Source: an uncultured Porphyromonadaceae bacterium (GTDB lineage Bacteria; Bacteroidota; Bacteroidia; Bacteroidales; Muribaculaceae). Taken from it: a stretch of 64,000 nucleotides of DNA. A program made the translations under genes and the position numbers. This document shows, in pieces, positions 28,195 through 37,913 of this stretch (its first letter is position 1; the number at the start of each line of letters is the position of its first letter). The notes under the pieces were generated by a model that was not told where the DNA came from, did not search any database, and worked only from the letters and a program-made list of their open reading frames with translations. The DNA lies in assembly GCA_946187345.1 (NCBI GenBank), contig CAMHQD010000006.1, positions 17,544-81,543 of the forward strand, read 5' to 3'.

Positions 28195-28740
28195 ATGGCA
28201 AAGAAATGGATTTGTACCGTGTGCGGTTATGTGCACGAGGGAGACACACCACCCGAGAAGTGTCCGCTATGCAAGCAGCCGGCCGAGAAGTTCAAGCTGG
28301 TTGAGGATGATAAGCAGAGTTATGCCAGCGAGCATGAACTGGGCATTGGCCAGGGGGTTGACCCCGAGATTGTTGAGCACCTGCGTGCCCACTTCATCGG
28401 CGAATGCAGTGAGGTGGGACAGTATCTGGCCATGTCTCGCCAGGCCCACCGCGAGGGCTATCCCGAGATTGGCGAGGCATTCCGCCGCTACGCTCTCGAG
28501 GAGGCCGAGCACGCCGCCCGCTACGCCGAGATGCTCGGCGAGGTCGTGTGGGACACCAAGACCAACCTTGAGAAGCGCGCCGCCGCCGAGCATGGAGCGT
28601 GCGAGGAGAAGACACGCATCGCCAAGTTGGCTAAGGCACATGGCTTGGACGCCATCCATGACAACCTGCATGAGATCGCGCGTGACGAGGCACGCCATGG
28701 CCGCGGCTTCCAGGGTATGCTCGACCGCTATTTCAAGTAG
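28195..28740 (+). CDS. Rubrerythrin-like protein with N-terminal rubredoxin domain (reverse rubrerythrin)
   Basis: 'WICTVCGYVHEGDTPPEKCPLCKQP' then ferritin-like 'ECSEVGQYLAMSRQAHREGYPEIGEAFRRYALEEAEHAARYAEMLG'. Confidence 0.92.
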   Translation: MAKKWICTVCGYVHEGDTPPEKCPLCKQPAEKFKLVEDDKQSYASEHELGIGQGVDPEIVEHLRAHFIGECSEVGQYLAMSRQAHREGYPEIGEAFRRYALEEAEHAARYAEMLGEVVWDTKTNLEKRAAAEHGACEEKTRIAKLAKAHGLDAIHDNLHEIARDEARHGRGFQGMLDRYFK

Positions 28741-28785
28741 CCTGTCGCTTGTGGCAGATGGCGTATAGGCCTCCTGCCTGAATTT

Positions 28786-28850
28786 CCCCAAATCTCACAA
28801 ATCCCGCGAATTGCTAATATATAATTCGTGGGATTTGTGAGATTTGGGGG
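28786..28850. terminator. Long inverted repeat (terminator-like) between the rubrerythrin-like gene and lysS
   Basis: CCCCAAATCTCACAAATCCCGCGAATT-GCTAATATAT-AATTCGTGGGATTTGTGAGATTTGGGG, one G-T mismatch over about 27 bp. Confidence 0.85.
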
Positions 28851-28866
28851 GAATTTTGTACCTTTG
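28834..28866 (+). promoter_or_regulatory. lysS promoter: -33 TTTG, 21-nt spacer, -7 TACCTTTG
   Basis: TTTG 28834-28837 and TACCTTTG 28859-28866, the Bacteroidetes sigma-ABfr arrangement. Confidence 0.6.
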
Positions 28867-28934
28867 CAGTCTCAAACGACAAACGTTCCTTGCGCGGCCA
28901 CTTTGTGGCCGCCACATAATAACTAACGACTAAT

Positions 28935-30689
28935 ATGAATATTCTTGAACTGAGCGAACAAGAGATAGTGCGCCGCAACTCGCTGGCGCAACTGCGGGAG
29001 CGCGGCATTGACCCGTATCCTGCCGCCGAATATGTGGTGACAGCCTATAGCGACGCGATATTGCGCGATTTTGACGACAATGCCGCCGAGCCGTGGCGCG
29101 TGAGTATCGCCGGCCGCATGATGAACCGCCGCATCATGGGCAAGGCCTCGTTCTTTGAGTTGCTTGACAGCCGCGGACGTGTGCAAGTGTACGTCAGCCG
29201 CGACGCGTTGTGTCCCGACGAGGACAAGGATTTATACAACGTTGTATTCAAGAAACTGATGGATATGGGCGACTTTGTGGGCGTGGAGGGCTATGTGTTC
29301 CGCACACAGACGGGCGAGATTAGCGTCCACGCCGAGCGGCTGACGATGCTCAGCAAGTCGCTGCGGCCGCTGCCGGTGGTGAAGGTGAAGGACGGTGTGG
29401 CCTACGACTCGTTTGACGACCCGGAACTGCGCTACCGCCAGCGTTACGTCGACCTGATTGTGAACGACGGCGTGAAGGACACCTTCCTCAAGCGAGCCAC
29501 GGTGTTGCGCACGCTGCGACAGGTGCTTGACGAGGCCGGATACACCGAGGTGGAGACACCCACCCTGCAGGCAATCGCCGGCGGCGCCAGCGCGCGGCCG
29601 TTCATCACCCACTTTAACGCGTTGAACATTGATATGTATATGCGCATCGCCACCGAGTTATATCTCAAGCGACTGATCGTTGGCGGCTTTGAGGGTGTGT
29701 ACGAGATAGGCAAGAACTTCCGCAACGAGGGCATGGACCGTAACCACAACCCGGAGTTCACCTGCATGGAACTCTATGTGCAATACAAGGACTATAACTG
29801 GATGATGACCTTTACCGAGCAGTTGCTGGAGCGCATCTGTATCGCCGTCAACGGCAAGCCCGAGACGGTGGTCGACGGCAAGACAATCAGCCTCAAGGCT
29901 CCCTTCCGCCGCCTGCCCATCCTCGATGCCATCAAGGAGAAGACGGGCTATGACCTCAATGGCATGGACGAGGAGCAAATCCGCGATGTGGCTCGCAAAC
30001 TCGGCATCGAGGTGGACGACACCATGGGCAAGGGCAAACTCATCGACGAGATCTTCGGTGAGATGTGTGAGGGCGATTTCATCCAGCCCACATTCATTAT
30101 CGACTATCCCGTGGAGATGTCGCCGCTCACCAAGATGCACCGCAGCAAGCCGGGCCTGACCGAGCGATTTGAACTGATGGTGAACGGCAAGGAAATCGCC
30201 AACGCATATAGCGAACTCAATGACCCGATTGACCAGGAGGAGCGCTTTGTGGAGCAGATGCGCCTGGCCGACAAGGGCGACGATGAGGCGATGATTATCG
30301 ACCACGACTTCCTGCGCGCCCTCCAATATGGCATGCCGCCCACGAGCGGCATCGGCATCGGTATCGACCGCCTGGTGATGCTCATGACGGGCAACGCCTA
30401 TATCCAGGACGTGCTCCTGTTCCCGCAGATGCGTCCCGAGAAGGTGGCGCGCCGCGACAAGCCCGAGGCTTACGCCGCATTAGGTGTGCCGGCCGAGTGG
30501 GTGCCGGTGATTCACAAGGCCGGATACCTCACCGTGGAGGCTCTGGGCGCCATTGACCGCCCGGGCAAGTTGTTCCAAGAACTGCAGGACATCAACAAGA
30601 AGTACCACTTGGGCTACACCCTGCCCGTGATAGACGATGTCAAACGCTGGGTGGAGGCCGCAGCGGCCCAAAGCGCGCCGCCCGCCTGA
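28935..30689 (+). CDS. lysS: Lysyl-tRNA synthetase (class II)
   Basis: '[13 protein letters not shown]', '[24 protein letters not shown]', '[20 protein letters not shown]', '[18 protein letters not shown]'. Confidence 0.98.
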   Translation: MNILELSEQEIVRRNSLAQLRERGIDPYPAAEYVVTAYSDAILRDFDDNAAEPWRVSIAGRMMNRRIMGKASFFELLDSRGRVQVYVSRDALCPDEDKDLYNVVFKKLMDMGDFVGVEGYVFRTQTGEISVHAERLTMLSKSLRPLPVVKVKDGVAYDSFDDPELRYRQRYVDLIVNDGVKDTFLKRATVLRTLRQVLDEAGYTEVETPTLQAIAGGASARPFITHFNALNIDMYMRIATELYLKRLIVGGFEGVYEIGKNFRNEGMDRNHNPEFTCMELYVQYKDYNWMMTFTEQLLERICIAVNGKPETVVDGKTISLKAPFRRLPILDAIKEKTGYDLNGMDEEQIRDVARKLGIEVDDTMGKGKLIDEIFGEMCEGDFIQPTFIIDYPVEMSPLTKMHRSKPGLTERFELMVNGKEIANAYSELNDPIDQEERFVEQMRLADKGDDEAMIIDHDFLRALQYGMPPTSGIGIGIDRLVMLMTGNAYIQDVLLFPQMRPEKVARRDKPEAYAALGVPAEWVPVIHKAGYLTVEALGAIDRPGKLFQELQDINKKYHLGYTLPVIDDVKRWVEAAAAQSAPPA

Positions 30690-30724
30690 AAGGCCGGAGT
30701 CCCCTCAATCCGCAACTCTCCAAC

Positions 30725-30955
30725 CTCTCGTCTATTTACGTCAATTTACGTCTATTTTTATCTTTATATCTCCCGTGAATTAACGTGAATTCCCGTGAAT
30801 ACTTTTATATTACAAAATTGAGATTATTCACTGATTCTCATCATCAAAATATTTCACGAAAGTTCACGGAAATTCACGGGATGCAATATTTTACGATAAG
30901 GATTTTACGGATTTTTCGTGAGAATAATAGACGAAAATAGACGAGAGAAATTTTA
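30725..30955. repeat. Large compound inverted repeat built from short repeated words
   Basis: left arm CTCTCGTCTATTTACGTC...CCCGTGAATTAACGTGAATTCCCGTGAATAC; right arm TTTCACGAAAGTTCACGGAAATTCACGGG...AATAGACGAAAATAGACGAGAG. Confidence 0.75.
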
Positions 30956-31007
30956 ATTTTGGACAGGCAAACAACGAGTGACGGATTTTACGTGAGATAG
31001 TTATTAG

Positions 31008-32324
31008 TCAGATGAACATCACGAAATAGACGGGCATATATGTGACCCCGGCCTCTGAAACGACCTCGCGGCTATTGGACAAGACAACAGCCTTCTTGAC
31101 GTTATACTCGGCATTGGAGATGAACGTGTCTATCGCACTGTGCACTTTGTAATCTTTGCCGGACTTAACCTCAAGCGGCATCACCGACAACAAATCATAG
31201 CGTTCAACCAAGAAGTCAACCTCGCCATGCTTTTTGTTATCATAGTAATACAGTTTGTGGCCGTGGGCATGCAACTCTTGAGCGACCGCTGTTTCATAGA
31301 CCGAACCGAGGTTAATGCTCGCCGCGTCGTCGAGCACGGCTGTGATGTTATTGCGGTATAACACGCTCGTTAAAATGCCCACATCGTTAAGATAGAGTTT
31401 CAACAGATTTTTGACGCAGGACTCCAGCATTGGGAAACGAGGTTGAGACACCGCTTTCACTTCGAGCGCAATGCCGGCTTGCAGCAGATACTCAAACTCA
31501 TCGGCATAGTCGCTGAACCGCTTATTGCTCTTCCCCTCAATACTATTGACAAACAGGCGTTTGCGTTTGTTCTCCATATTTGAGGGGATTACGGCATAAA
31601 GGCTACGTATCTTCAACTTGTTCTGCCGGTCATATTGCGAGGCGTCGTCGCCATAAAAGTCGTGTATCGACTGCTGAATGTCGCGCACCAGAGCCATATT
31701 GCCGCTTTCCACAAAGGTATTCACCGCGTCAGGCAGCCCACCCACAAGCAGATATTTCCTAAACAAGTCCATCAATTGGGTGTGCATCCCCTCGTCGAGG
31801 GATTTCTCTTCAAGATAATGTTTCCTCAAATACTCCATTACCTCCGCGTTCCAGCCATTAGCCGTTAGGAATTCCTCAAAATCAAGAGGATACATGTGTT
31901 TAACCTCTATGCTGCCAATCGGTATCGAGACCGATTTGGCCAGCGCGACCCCCAACAGCGAGCCGCTTGCAATATAGGTGAAGCGATCCTCGGCCTTGAG
32001 AAACTTAAGCATTGTGAACAGGTGAGGATAGGCTTGGATTTCGTCAAGGAAAACCAATGTGTCACTCTTATTCCCAAGTTTGCTTCCGAATTGTACGCTC
32101 AGGCGCATATATAGGTCGGAGGGTGTTTTCACCGACCGATAGAACTGTGGGCCGTTGGCATCCTCCAACAGATTAACTTCGATATAATTTTTAAACATCT
32201 GTTGACCCACGTGGCGGATTATATATGACTTGCCCACCTGCCTCGCTCCGTCAATAATCAATATCCGGTTTGATGAGGAAGTGAAATAATGACGTATCTC
32301 GTTTTCTATCTTGCGTTTGAGCAT
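31008..32324 (-). CDS. AAA-family ATPase with DUF4143 (AAA_14 type)
   Basis: 'RILIIDGARQVGKSYIIRHV' Walker A; 'DTLVFLDEIQAYPHLFTMLKFL' Walker B; C-term 'KHGEVDFLVERYDLLSVMPLEVKSGKD' nuclease-like. Confidence 0.9.
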   Translation of the reverse strand: MLKRKIENEIRHYFTSSSNRILIIDGARQVGKSYIIRHVGQQMFKNYIEVNLLEDANGPQFYRSVKTPSDLYMRLSVQFGSKLGNKSDTLVFLDEIQAYPHLFTMLKFLKAEDRFTYIASGSLLGVALAKSVSIPIGSIEVKHMYPLDFEEFLTANGWNAEVMEYLRKHYLEEKSLDEGMHTQLMDLFRKYLLVGGLPDAVNTFVESGNMALVRDIQQSIHDFYGDDASQYDRQNKLKIRSLYAVIPSNMENKRKRLFVNSIEGKSNKRFSDYADEFEYLLQAGIALEVKAVSQPRFPMLESCVKNLLKLYLNDVGILTSVLYRNNITAVLDDAASINLGSVYETAVAQELHAHGHKLYYYDNKKHGEVDFLVERYDLLSVMPLEVKSGKDYKVHSAIDTFISNAEYNVKKAVVLSNSREVVSEAGVTYMPVYFVMFI

Positions 32325-32331
32325 AATATTT

Positions 32332-32440
32332 GCACTTTTTCGTAAAAATTAGTGCCACAAAAATACACTTTTTCCGAATATTTTCAAAGAAAAAACGCAT
32401 TTTTTCCGAATTTTTAAGGCTAAAAATCGCACTTTTTCCA
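32332..32440 (-). promoter_or_regulatory. Four regularly spaced GGAAAAAGTGC-like motifs with phased A/T tracts upstream of the DUF4143 ATPase
   Basis: CAYTTTTTC motifs (plus strand) start at 32333, 32366, 32398 and 32430 (33/32/32-nt spacing), with intervening T5/A5 tracts about every 10-11 nt. Confidence 0.6.
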
Positions 32441-32448
32441 AAAAAATA

Positions 32449-32499
32449 GGGACGGTTCTTCTGCTTCACGACTTGTCGCTGAAACAGAAGAACCGTCCC
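32449..32499. repeat. REP-like hairpin GGGACGGTTCTTCTG...CAGAAGAACCGTCCC
   Basis: 15-bp perfect inverted repeat (32449-32463 / 32485-32499). Confidence 0.75.
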
Positions 32500-32517
32500 C
32501 ACCATTCGTGTTTAAGT

Positions 32518-33024
32518 TCAGTCGCGCATGCGGTCGCCGCGCTTGCCTCGTTTGCCGCCGCGGTCACCGCGGTCGCCATCGCCGTGACGATGGCCACGGG
32601 GATTGTGGCGCAACTTCTCCTGCATCTTCTTCTCCACTTGGAAGAACTGTCGCAACTGCTTGGCGTTTAGCACGGTGGCAAGTTTGTCAACAACGCCGAG
32701 GCGGATGTCGGCGGCCTTTTTCTGGCCCTGCAGGCGCTCCTTGATGATTGCGGCCTCCTGCTCGACGGTCACGTTGTCATCGTGGGAACGCTTCTTGTCC
32801 ATCTTGCGGTCGCGCGGAGTGACCGTCTGGCGCATCTGCGCGTCATAGTCGCGGTAGATGGGTTCGAACTTGGCCTTCTGCTCGTCGGTGAGTTTCAGGC
32901 GATAGACCATTTCGTCCATCTTGGCCTCAAAAAGGCGGGTCTCCATGCCCTCGTCGGGCATCTCTTGGGCGACGGCGGTGGCACTGGCCACAAGCATCAT
33001 CGCGAGAAAAAGAATCTTCTTCAT
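32518..33024 (-). CDS. Spy/CpxP-like periplasmic protein
   Basis: signal peptide; 'LKLTDEQKAKFEPIYRDYDAQMRQ', 'LNAKQLRQFFQVEKKMQEKLR'; basic Gly/Arg tail. Confidence 0.55.
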   Translation of the reverse strand: MKKILFLAMMLVASATAVAQEMPDEGMETRLFEAKMDEMVYRLKLTDEQKAKFEPIYRDYDAQMRQTVTPRDRKMDKKRSHDDNVTVEQEAAIIKERLQGQKKAADIRLGVVDKLATVLNAKQLRQFFQVEKKMQEKLRHNPRGHRHGDGDRGDRGGKRGKRGDRMRD

Positions 33025-33184
33025 AGTCTTGTGAATTGTTTAATAAAATAATTGTCGTTATTGATGAGTTATGGTTATTTGGCGCGCTGTCGCGTGGAAA
33101 TCTTTCAAAATTTTTATTCTCTGATCAAAAAGGATCCGTAGATTTTTGTTAGATTTCCCACCCGTCAGGGCGGCTAAACCAATC

Positions 33185-33664
33185 TTAAATGTAGTTGTCG
33201 TCGATGTCATATTCGTCACCAAAGCGTGCCGCATAGGAGGCGAGCATTTCTGCGTCGGCGTCATCGAGGGTGTTGATAAACTTGTCAATCGGCCCGGGGT
33301 CGGCGGCGGCCTCGGTAGCCAGGGCCGCGCTGTCATCGGCTGTGTAGTCGATGGTGGCGAAGCCGAACTCGTCGCTGACGCTGTCGGTTGTGGAGTTGAC
33401 AGCGAGCAGGGCGCCGTCGCCGGCTATGTTGCCCGCATTGCGGACGGTGAGGAAGACGGTGAGGGTGACCACTATCGCCACGGCTGCCGCTGCGGCGACG
33501 GCCGCCCAACGGCGGCGCAGGGTGCGGCGGCGGGCCGCGCGACGGGCGGCGGCGCCATCTATAGCGCGGCGCGTGGCGCGCTCCACAAGGCTGTCGACGT
33601 AGGCGTCGTCGGCGTCGGTAAACGGCATCTCGCGGGTGAGATTATTAATGTTGTCTTGGCTCAT
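33185..33664 (-). CDS. Putative anti-sigma factor-like single-TM protein
   Basis: one central TM segment 'WAAVAAAAAVAIVVTLTVFLTV'; 4-nt overlap with the upstream sigma factor. Confidence 0.5.
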   Translation of the reverse strand: MSQDNINNLTREMPFTDADDAYVDSLVERATRRAIDGAAARRAARRRTLRRRWAAVAAAAAVAIVVTLTVFLTVRNAGNIAGDGALLAVNSTTDSVSDEFGFATIDYTADDSAALATEAAADPGPIDKFINTLDDADAEMLASYAARFGDEYDIDDNYI

Positions 33665-34212
33665 AATGCGTTGGCTTTAAGATATTCTTTGATTTTCTCC
33701 ACGGCGATGTGGTAACTTGTCTTGAGCGACCCGACGCTCTTGCCGGTCACGGCGGCGATTTGCTCGTAGGTCAACTCGTCGTAGTAGCGCATATTGAAGG
33801 CGATGCGCTGGGTTGTTGGCAGCCGCAGCAGGGCTCGCTGTAGCAGCAGCGCGGCGTCAGGACCGTCATTGGCCGGAGCGGGCAACTTGGCGGCGAGTTC
33901 GTCGCTCAGGCTGTCGATGCTCTGGAAGAGCGACGTGCGGCGGCGCAGCGTCTGCAATGCCTCGCGCGTGGCGATGCTGTAGACCCATGCCATCAGGTCG
34001 CCGTCGCCCTTGAACTGGTCGAGTTTGTCGAGCACCTTGATGGCAGTCTCTTGTAAGGCGTCCTCGGCATCGTCGTGGTCGACAACGATGCGGCGCAGGT
34101 GCCAGTAGAGGCGGCGGCCATAGCGGCGCATGAGCGTGGCGAAGCCCTCGTCTCGTTGGGCAGGGTCGCGCAACTGGCGCAGCAGTTCTATGTCGGCATT
34201 GGTTGTGCTCAT
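33661..34212 (-). CDS. RNA polymerase sigma-70 family (ECF-type) factor
   Basis: 'RRIVVDHDDAEDALQETAIKVLDKLDQFKGDGDLMAWVYSIATREALQTLRR', 'YDELTYEQIAAVTGKSVGSLKTSYHIAVEKIKEYL'; start MSTTNADIELL at 34212. Confidence 0.92.
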   Translation of the reverse strand: MSTTNADIELLRQLRDPAQRDEGFATLMRRYGRRLYWHLRRIVVDHDDAEDALQETAIKVLDKLDQFKGDGDLMAWVYSIATREALQTLRRRTSLFQSIDSLSDELAAKLPAPANDGPDAALLLQRALLRLPTTQRIAFNMRYYDELTYEQIAAVTGKSVGSLKTSYHIAVEKIKEYLKANAL

Positions 34213-34462
34213 TGCTCGTGAATGGTTTGACTGTCGTTCACATAATAGATGCGTCACAAGGCCGGAAGTTAAAATCCGTTCCCGATTTTCTTGCTTCATG
34301 TGCCGGCTCATCATTAAAAGAATGCGGTTTTTCATGTTTATCGGCTTCCCTTAATCTTGGATTGTGGCCCCGCCGGCGGTATGGTTATTCACAATTTCAG
34401 GGAGTTATTCACAATTTGTGCGATTAATAATGGCTGAATGTGGCAGAATAATGTGTTTTCTG

Positions 34463-34470
34463 TATCTTTG
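34463..34470 (+). promoter_or_regulatory. -7 box TATCTTTG upstream of parA
   Basis: exact TAnnTTTG, 33 bp before ATG 34503. Confidence 0.6.
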
Positions 34471-34502
34471 CTGCTTAAAACATAGCACAACTATTAGAAA
34501 TT

Positions 34503-35264
<762 letters not shown>

Positions 35265-35276
35265 TTTTACGACGAG

Positions 35277-35325
35277 ACAACAACAGTGCCCGCGCCGTTC
35301 TGAACGGCGCGGGCACTGTTGTTGT
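35277..35325. terminator. Bidirectional terminator between convergent parA and pyrophosphatase genes
   Basis: 23-bp perfect stem ACAACAACAGTGCCCGCGCCGTT-CTG-AACGGCGCGGGCACTGTTGTTGT. Confidence 0.85.
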
Positions 35326-35344
35326 TGCCAAATGCTACTGACTA

Positions 35345-37735
35345 CTACTTCGACTGCATCTTGTAGAACGAGCGATAGACAAAGTAGAGCGCGATGGCCA
35401 CAAAGACGATGCCCACCCACGGCGCCACCTCACGGAAGTTCTCGCTGATGGCAATCTCCATAGCCAACACGCCAAACAGGGTGGTGAACTTGATAATCGG
35501 GTTCAGAGCCACGCTCGACGTGTCCTTGAACGGGTCGCCAACAGTGTCGCCCACGACGCTCGCGTCGTGCAACTCGGTGCCCTTGGCCTTGAGGTCAACC
35601 TCAACAACCTTCTTGGCATTGTCCCACGCGCCGCCGGCGTCGGCCATAAACACGGCCTGGAACAGACCGAACACGGCAATCGAAATCAAGTAACTCACAA
35701 ACAGGCACACCGCCGCGTTGCCGCCGATGCTCGCCGGTGACGACAGGCACGCGAAGCCTAACGCGAAGCAGAAGATGGCGATGAAGATGTTAATCATACC
35801 CTTCTGGGCATACTCGGTGCAGATGCGCACCACCTCCATGCTCTTGCCGGCATCGGCTTTCTTGGGCGCGTTCAGGTCAAGGTTGATGTTGTCCTTGATA
35901 AACTCCACGGCGCGGTTGGCACCCGTGGTGACGGCCTGCATCGACGAGCCGGTGAACCAGTAGATCACACAGCCGCCCAGGATAAAGCCCAGGATAGAGT
36001 AGGGGTTGAGCAGGTTGAGCACGCTCTCGGGCTGGATGCCCAGCGTGGACTGGATGAGCAGGATGAGCGAGAAAATCATCGTCGTCGCGCCGGCCACGGC
36101 GGTGCCGATGAGCACCGGTTTGGCGGTCGCCTTAAAGGTGTTGCCCGCGCCATCGTTGGCCTCGAGGTAATACTTCGCCTTCTCAAAGTCGGGCTTGAAG
36201 CCAAACTCCGCCTCAATCTCCTTGGAGGCCTTGTCGACGTCGTCCTCGATCAGCGACAACTCATAGACGCTCTGCGCATTGTCGGTCACCGGACCGTAAC
36301 TGTCCACAGCGATGGTTACCGGACCCATGCCCAGCATACCGAAGGCCACCAGACCAAAGGCGAAGATGGCGGGGTAGTTGCCCAGCAGGGCCCCCATTTC
36401 ATAGTAGGAACTGGCCATATAAGCCAGCAGCATCAGCGCGAAGAATACAAAGCCGGTCCAGAACGAGCCGAAGTTGCCGCTCACGAGACCCGAGAGGATA
36501 TTCAGCGAGGCGCCGCCCTGCTGCGACGTCTTGACCACTTCGCCCACATGGGCGCTGGTGGGTGAGGTGTAGAGTTTGGTGAACTCGGGGATGAGCGCCG
36601 CGCCCAGCGTGCCGCACGAGATAATGGTCGCCAGACCGACCCACCAGTTGCTGCCCAGGTGCTCGAGCAGGAAATAACTGGCGGCATAAGTGGCGGCAAT
36701 CGAGAGGATCGACGTGATCCACACCAGTGAGGTGAGTGGCTTCTCAAAGTCGAGGTCATCGGCACCGCTATAGCGGGCCTTGCTGATGATACCATTTATA
36801 TAATAGGCTACCACGCTTGCCACGACGCCAAGAATGCGCATCACGAAAATCCACACTAACAGGTCCACTTGGAACTGAGGCGGCACGGCGAGCAGGATAA
36901 ACGACACTAAAGCAACGCCGGTCACGCCGTAGGTCTCAAAACCGTCGGCGGTCGGGCCGATGCTGTCGCCGGCGTTGTCGCCGGTGCAGTCGGCAATCAC
37001 ACCCGGGTTGCGCGGGTCGTCCTCGCCAATCTTGAACACAACCTTCATCAGGTCGCTGCCGATGTCGGCAATCTTGGTGAAGATGCCGCCGGCGATGCGC
37101 AGCGCGCTGGCGCCGAGGCTCTCACCGATGGCAAAGCCGATAAAGCAACTGCCGGCCAAATCGCCCGGCATAAACATCAAGATGACAAGCATCAGCACCA
37201 ATTCCACACAAATCAGCACGATGCCGATGCTCATGCCGGCCGTGAGCGGAATGTTCAGCAGGTCAAGAGGGCGGCGGCGCAGTGAGGCGAACGCCATGCG
37301 TGAGTTGGCGTAGGTGTTCATGCGCACTCCGAACCATGCCACGCCGTAAGAGCCGAGCACGCCGATGACGGTCCAACCCAAAATCAGCGCCACTTTCCAT
37401 GCCTCCATTCCCTCGAGCAACCCGAAGTAGAGCACGACAGCGGCACCGATAAAGAGGAAGAGCACACCCAGGAACTTGCCCTGTTGCTTGAGGTAGGTGG
37501 CGCACGTCTTGAAAATAACGTCACCTATCTCCAGCATGGACTTGTGTGCCTTGAGGCGGCTCACGCGGTTAAACTGCCAGAAACCGAACAGCAGGCCGAG
37601 CACGACCACTGCAAAGCCCCAGTATAGCACCGTCGCCTTGTCGGCGAAGTCGGCGGGCATCTTCAGGTCGGCTTCACTTGCCATCATTGCCAGCGGCGCG
37701 CAGCCCGCCAGCATTGTCATAATTAGTTTTCTCAT
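35345..37735 (-). CDS. hppA: Membrane-bound ion-pumping pyrophosphatase
   Basis: multi-TM; '[47 protein letters not shown]'-type motif, '[11 protein letters not shown]', '[24 protein letters not shown]'. Confidence 0.96.
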   Translation of the reverse strand: [796 protein letters not shown]

Positions 37736-37913
37736 GTCGTATATTGTTGTTACAAAATTAATTAGCGTGATAAAGCCACCGGTTTCGGTATTTCCGGCGC
37801 ACAAAGGTAGGCATTTTAGCCCAAATAACAAAATTTAAGACTTTAGTAATGGCCTACAACAAGGCTCCCTAATGCCTATAGGCAATAGAGAGTTTCCATG
37901 AAATCTATGGAGT

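Noticed and set aside
30690-31000. Non-coding RNA gene in the lysS-DUF4143 gap
   Set aside because: The structure is explained by word-repeat inverted arms; no promoter or known RNA family signature could be identified
32333-32440. CRISPR-like array (regular 32-33 bp spacing)
   Set aside because: Repeats are only about 10-12 nt, imperfect and four in number, intervening DNA is A/T tracts, and no cas genes are present; better explained as phased motifs
32251-32505. 84-aa minus-strand ORF over the phased A-tract region
   Set aside because: Lys/Phe/Ile-rich translation of A/T tracts; no promoter or conserved motif
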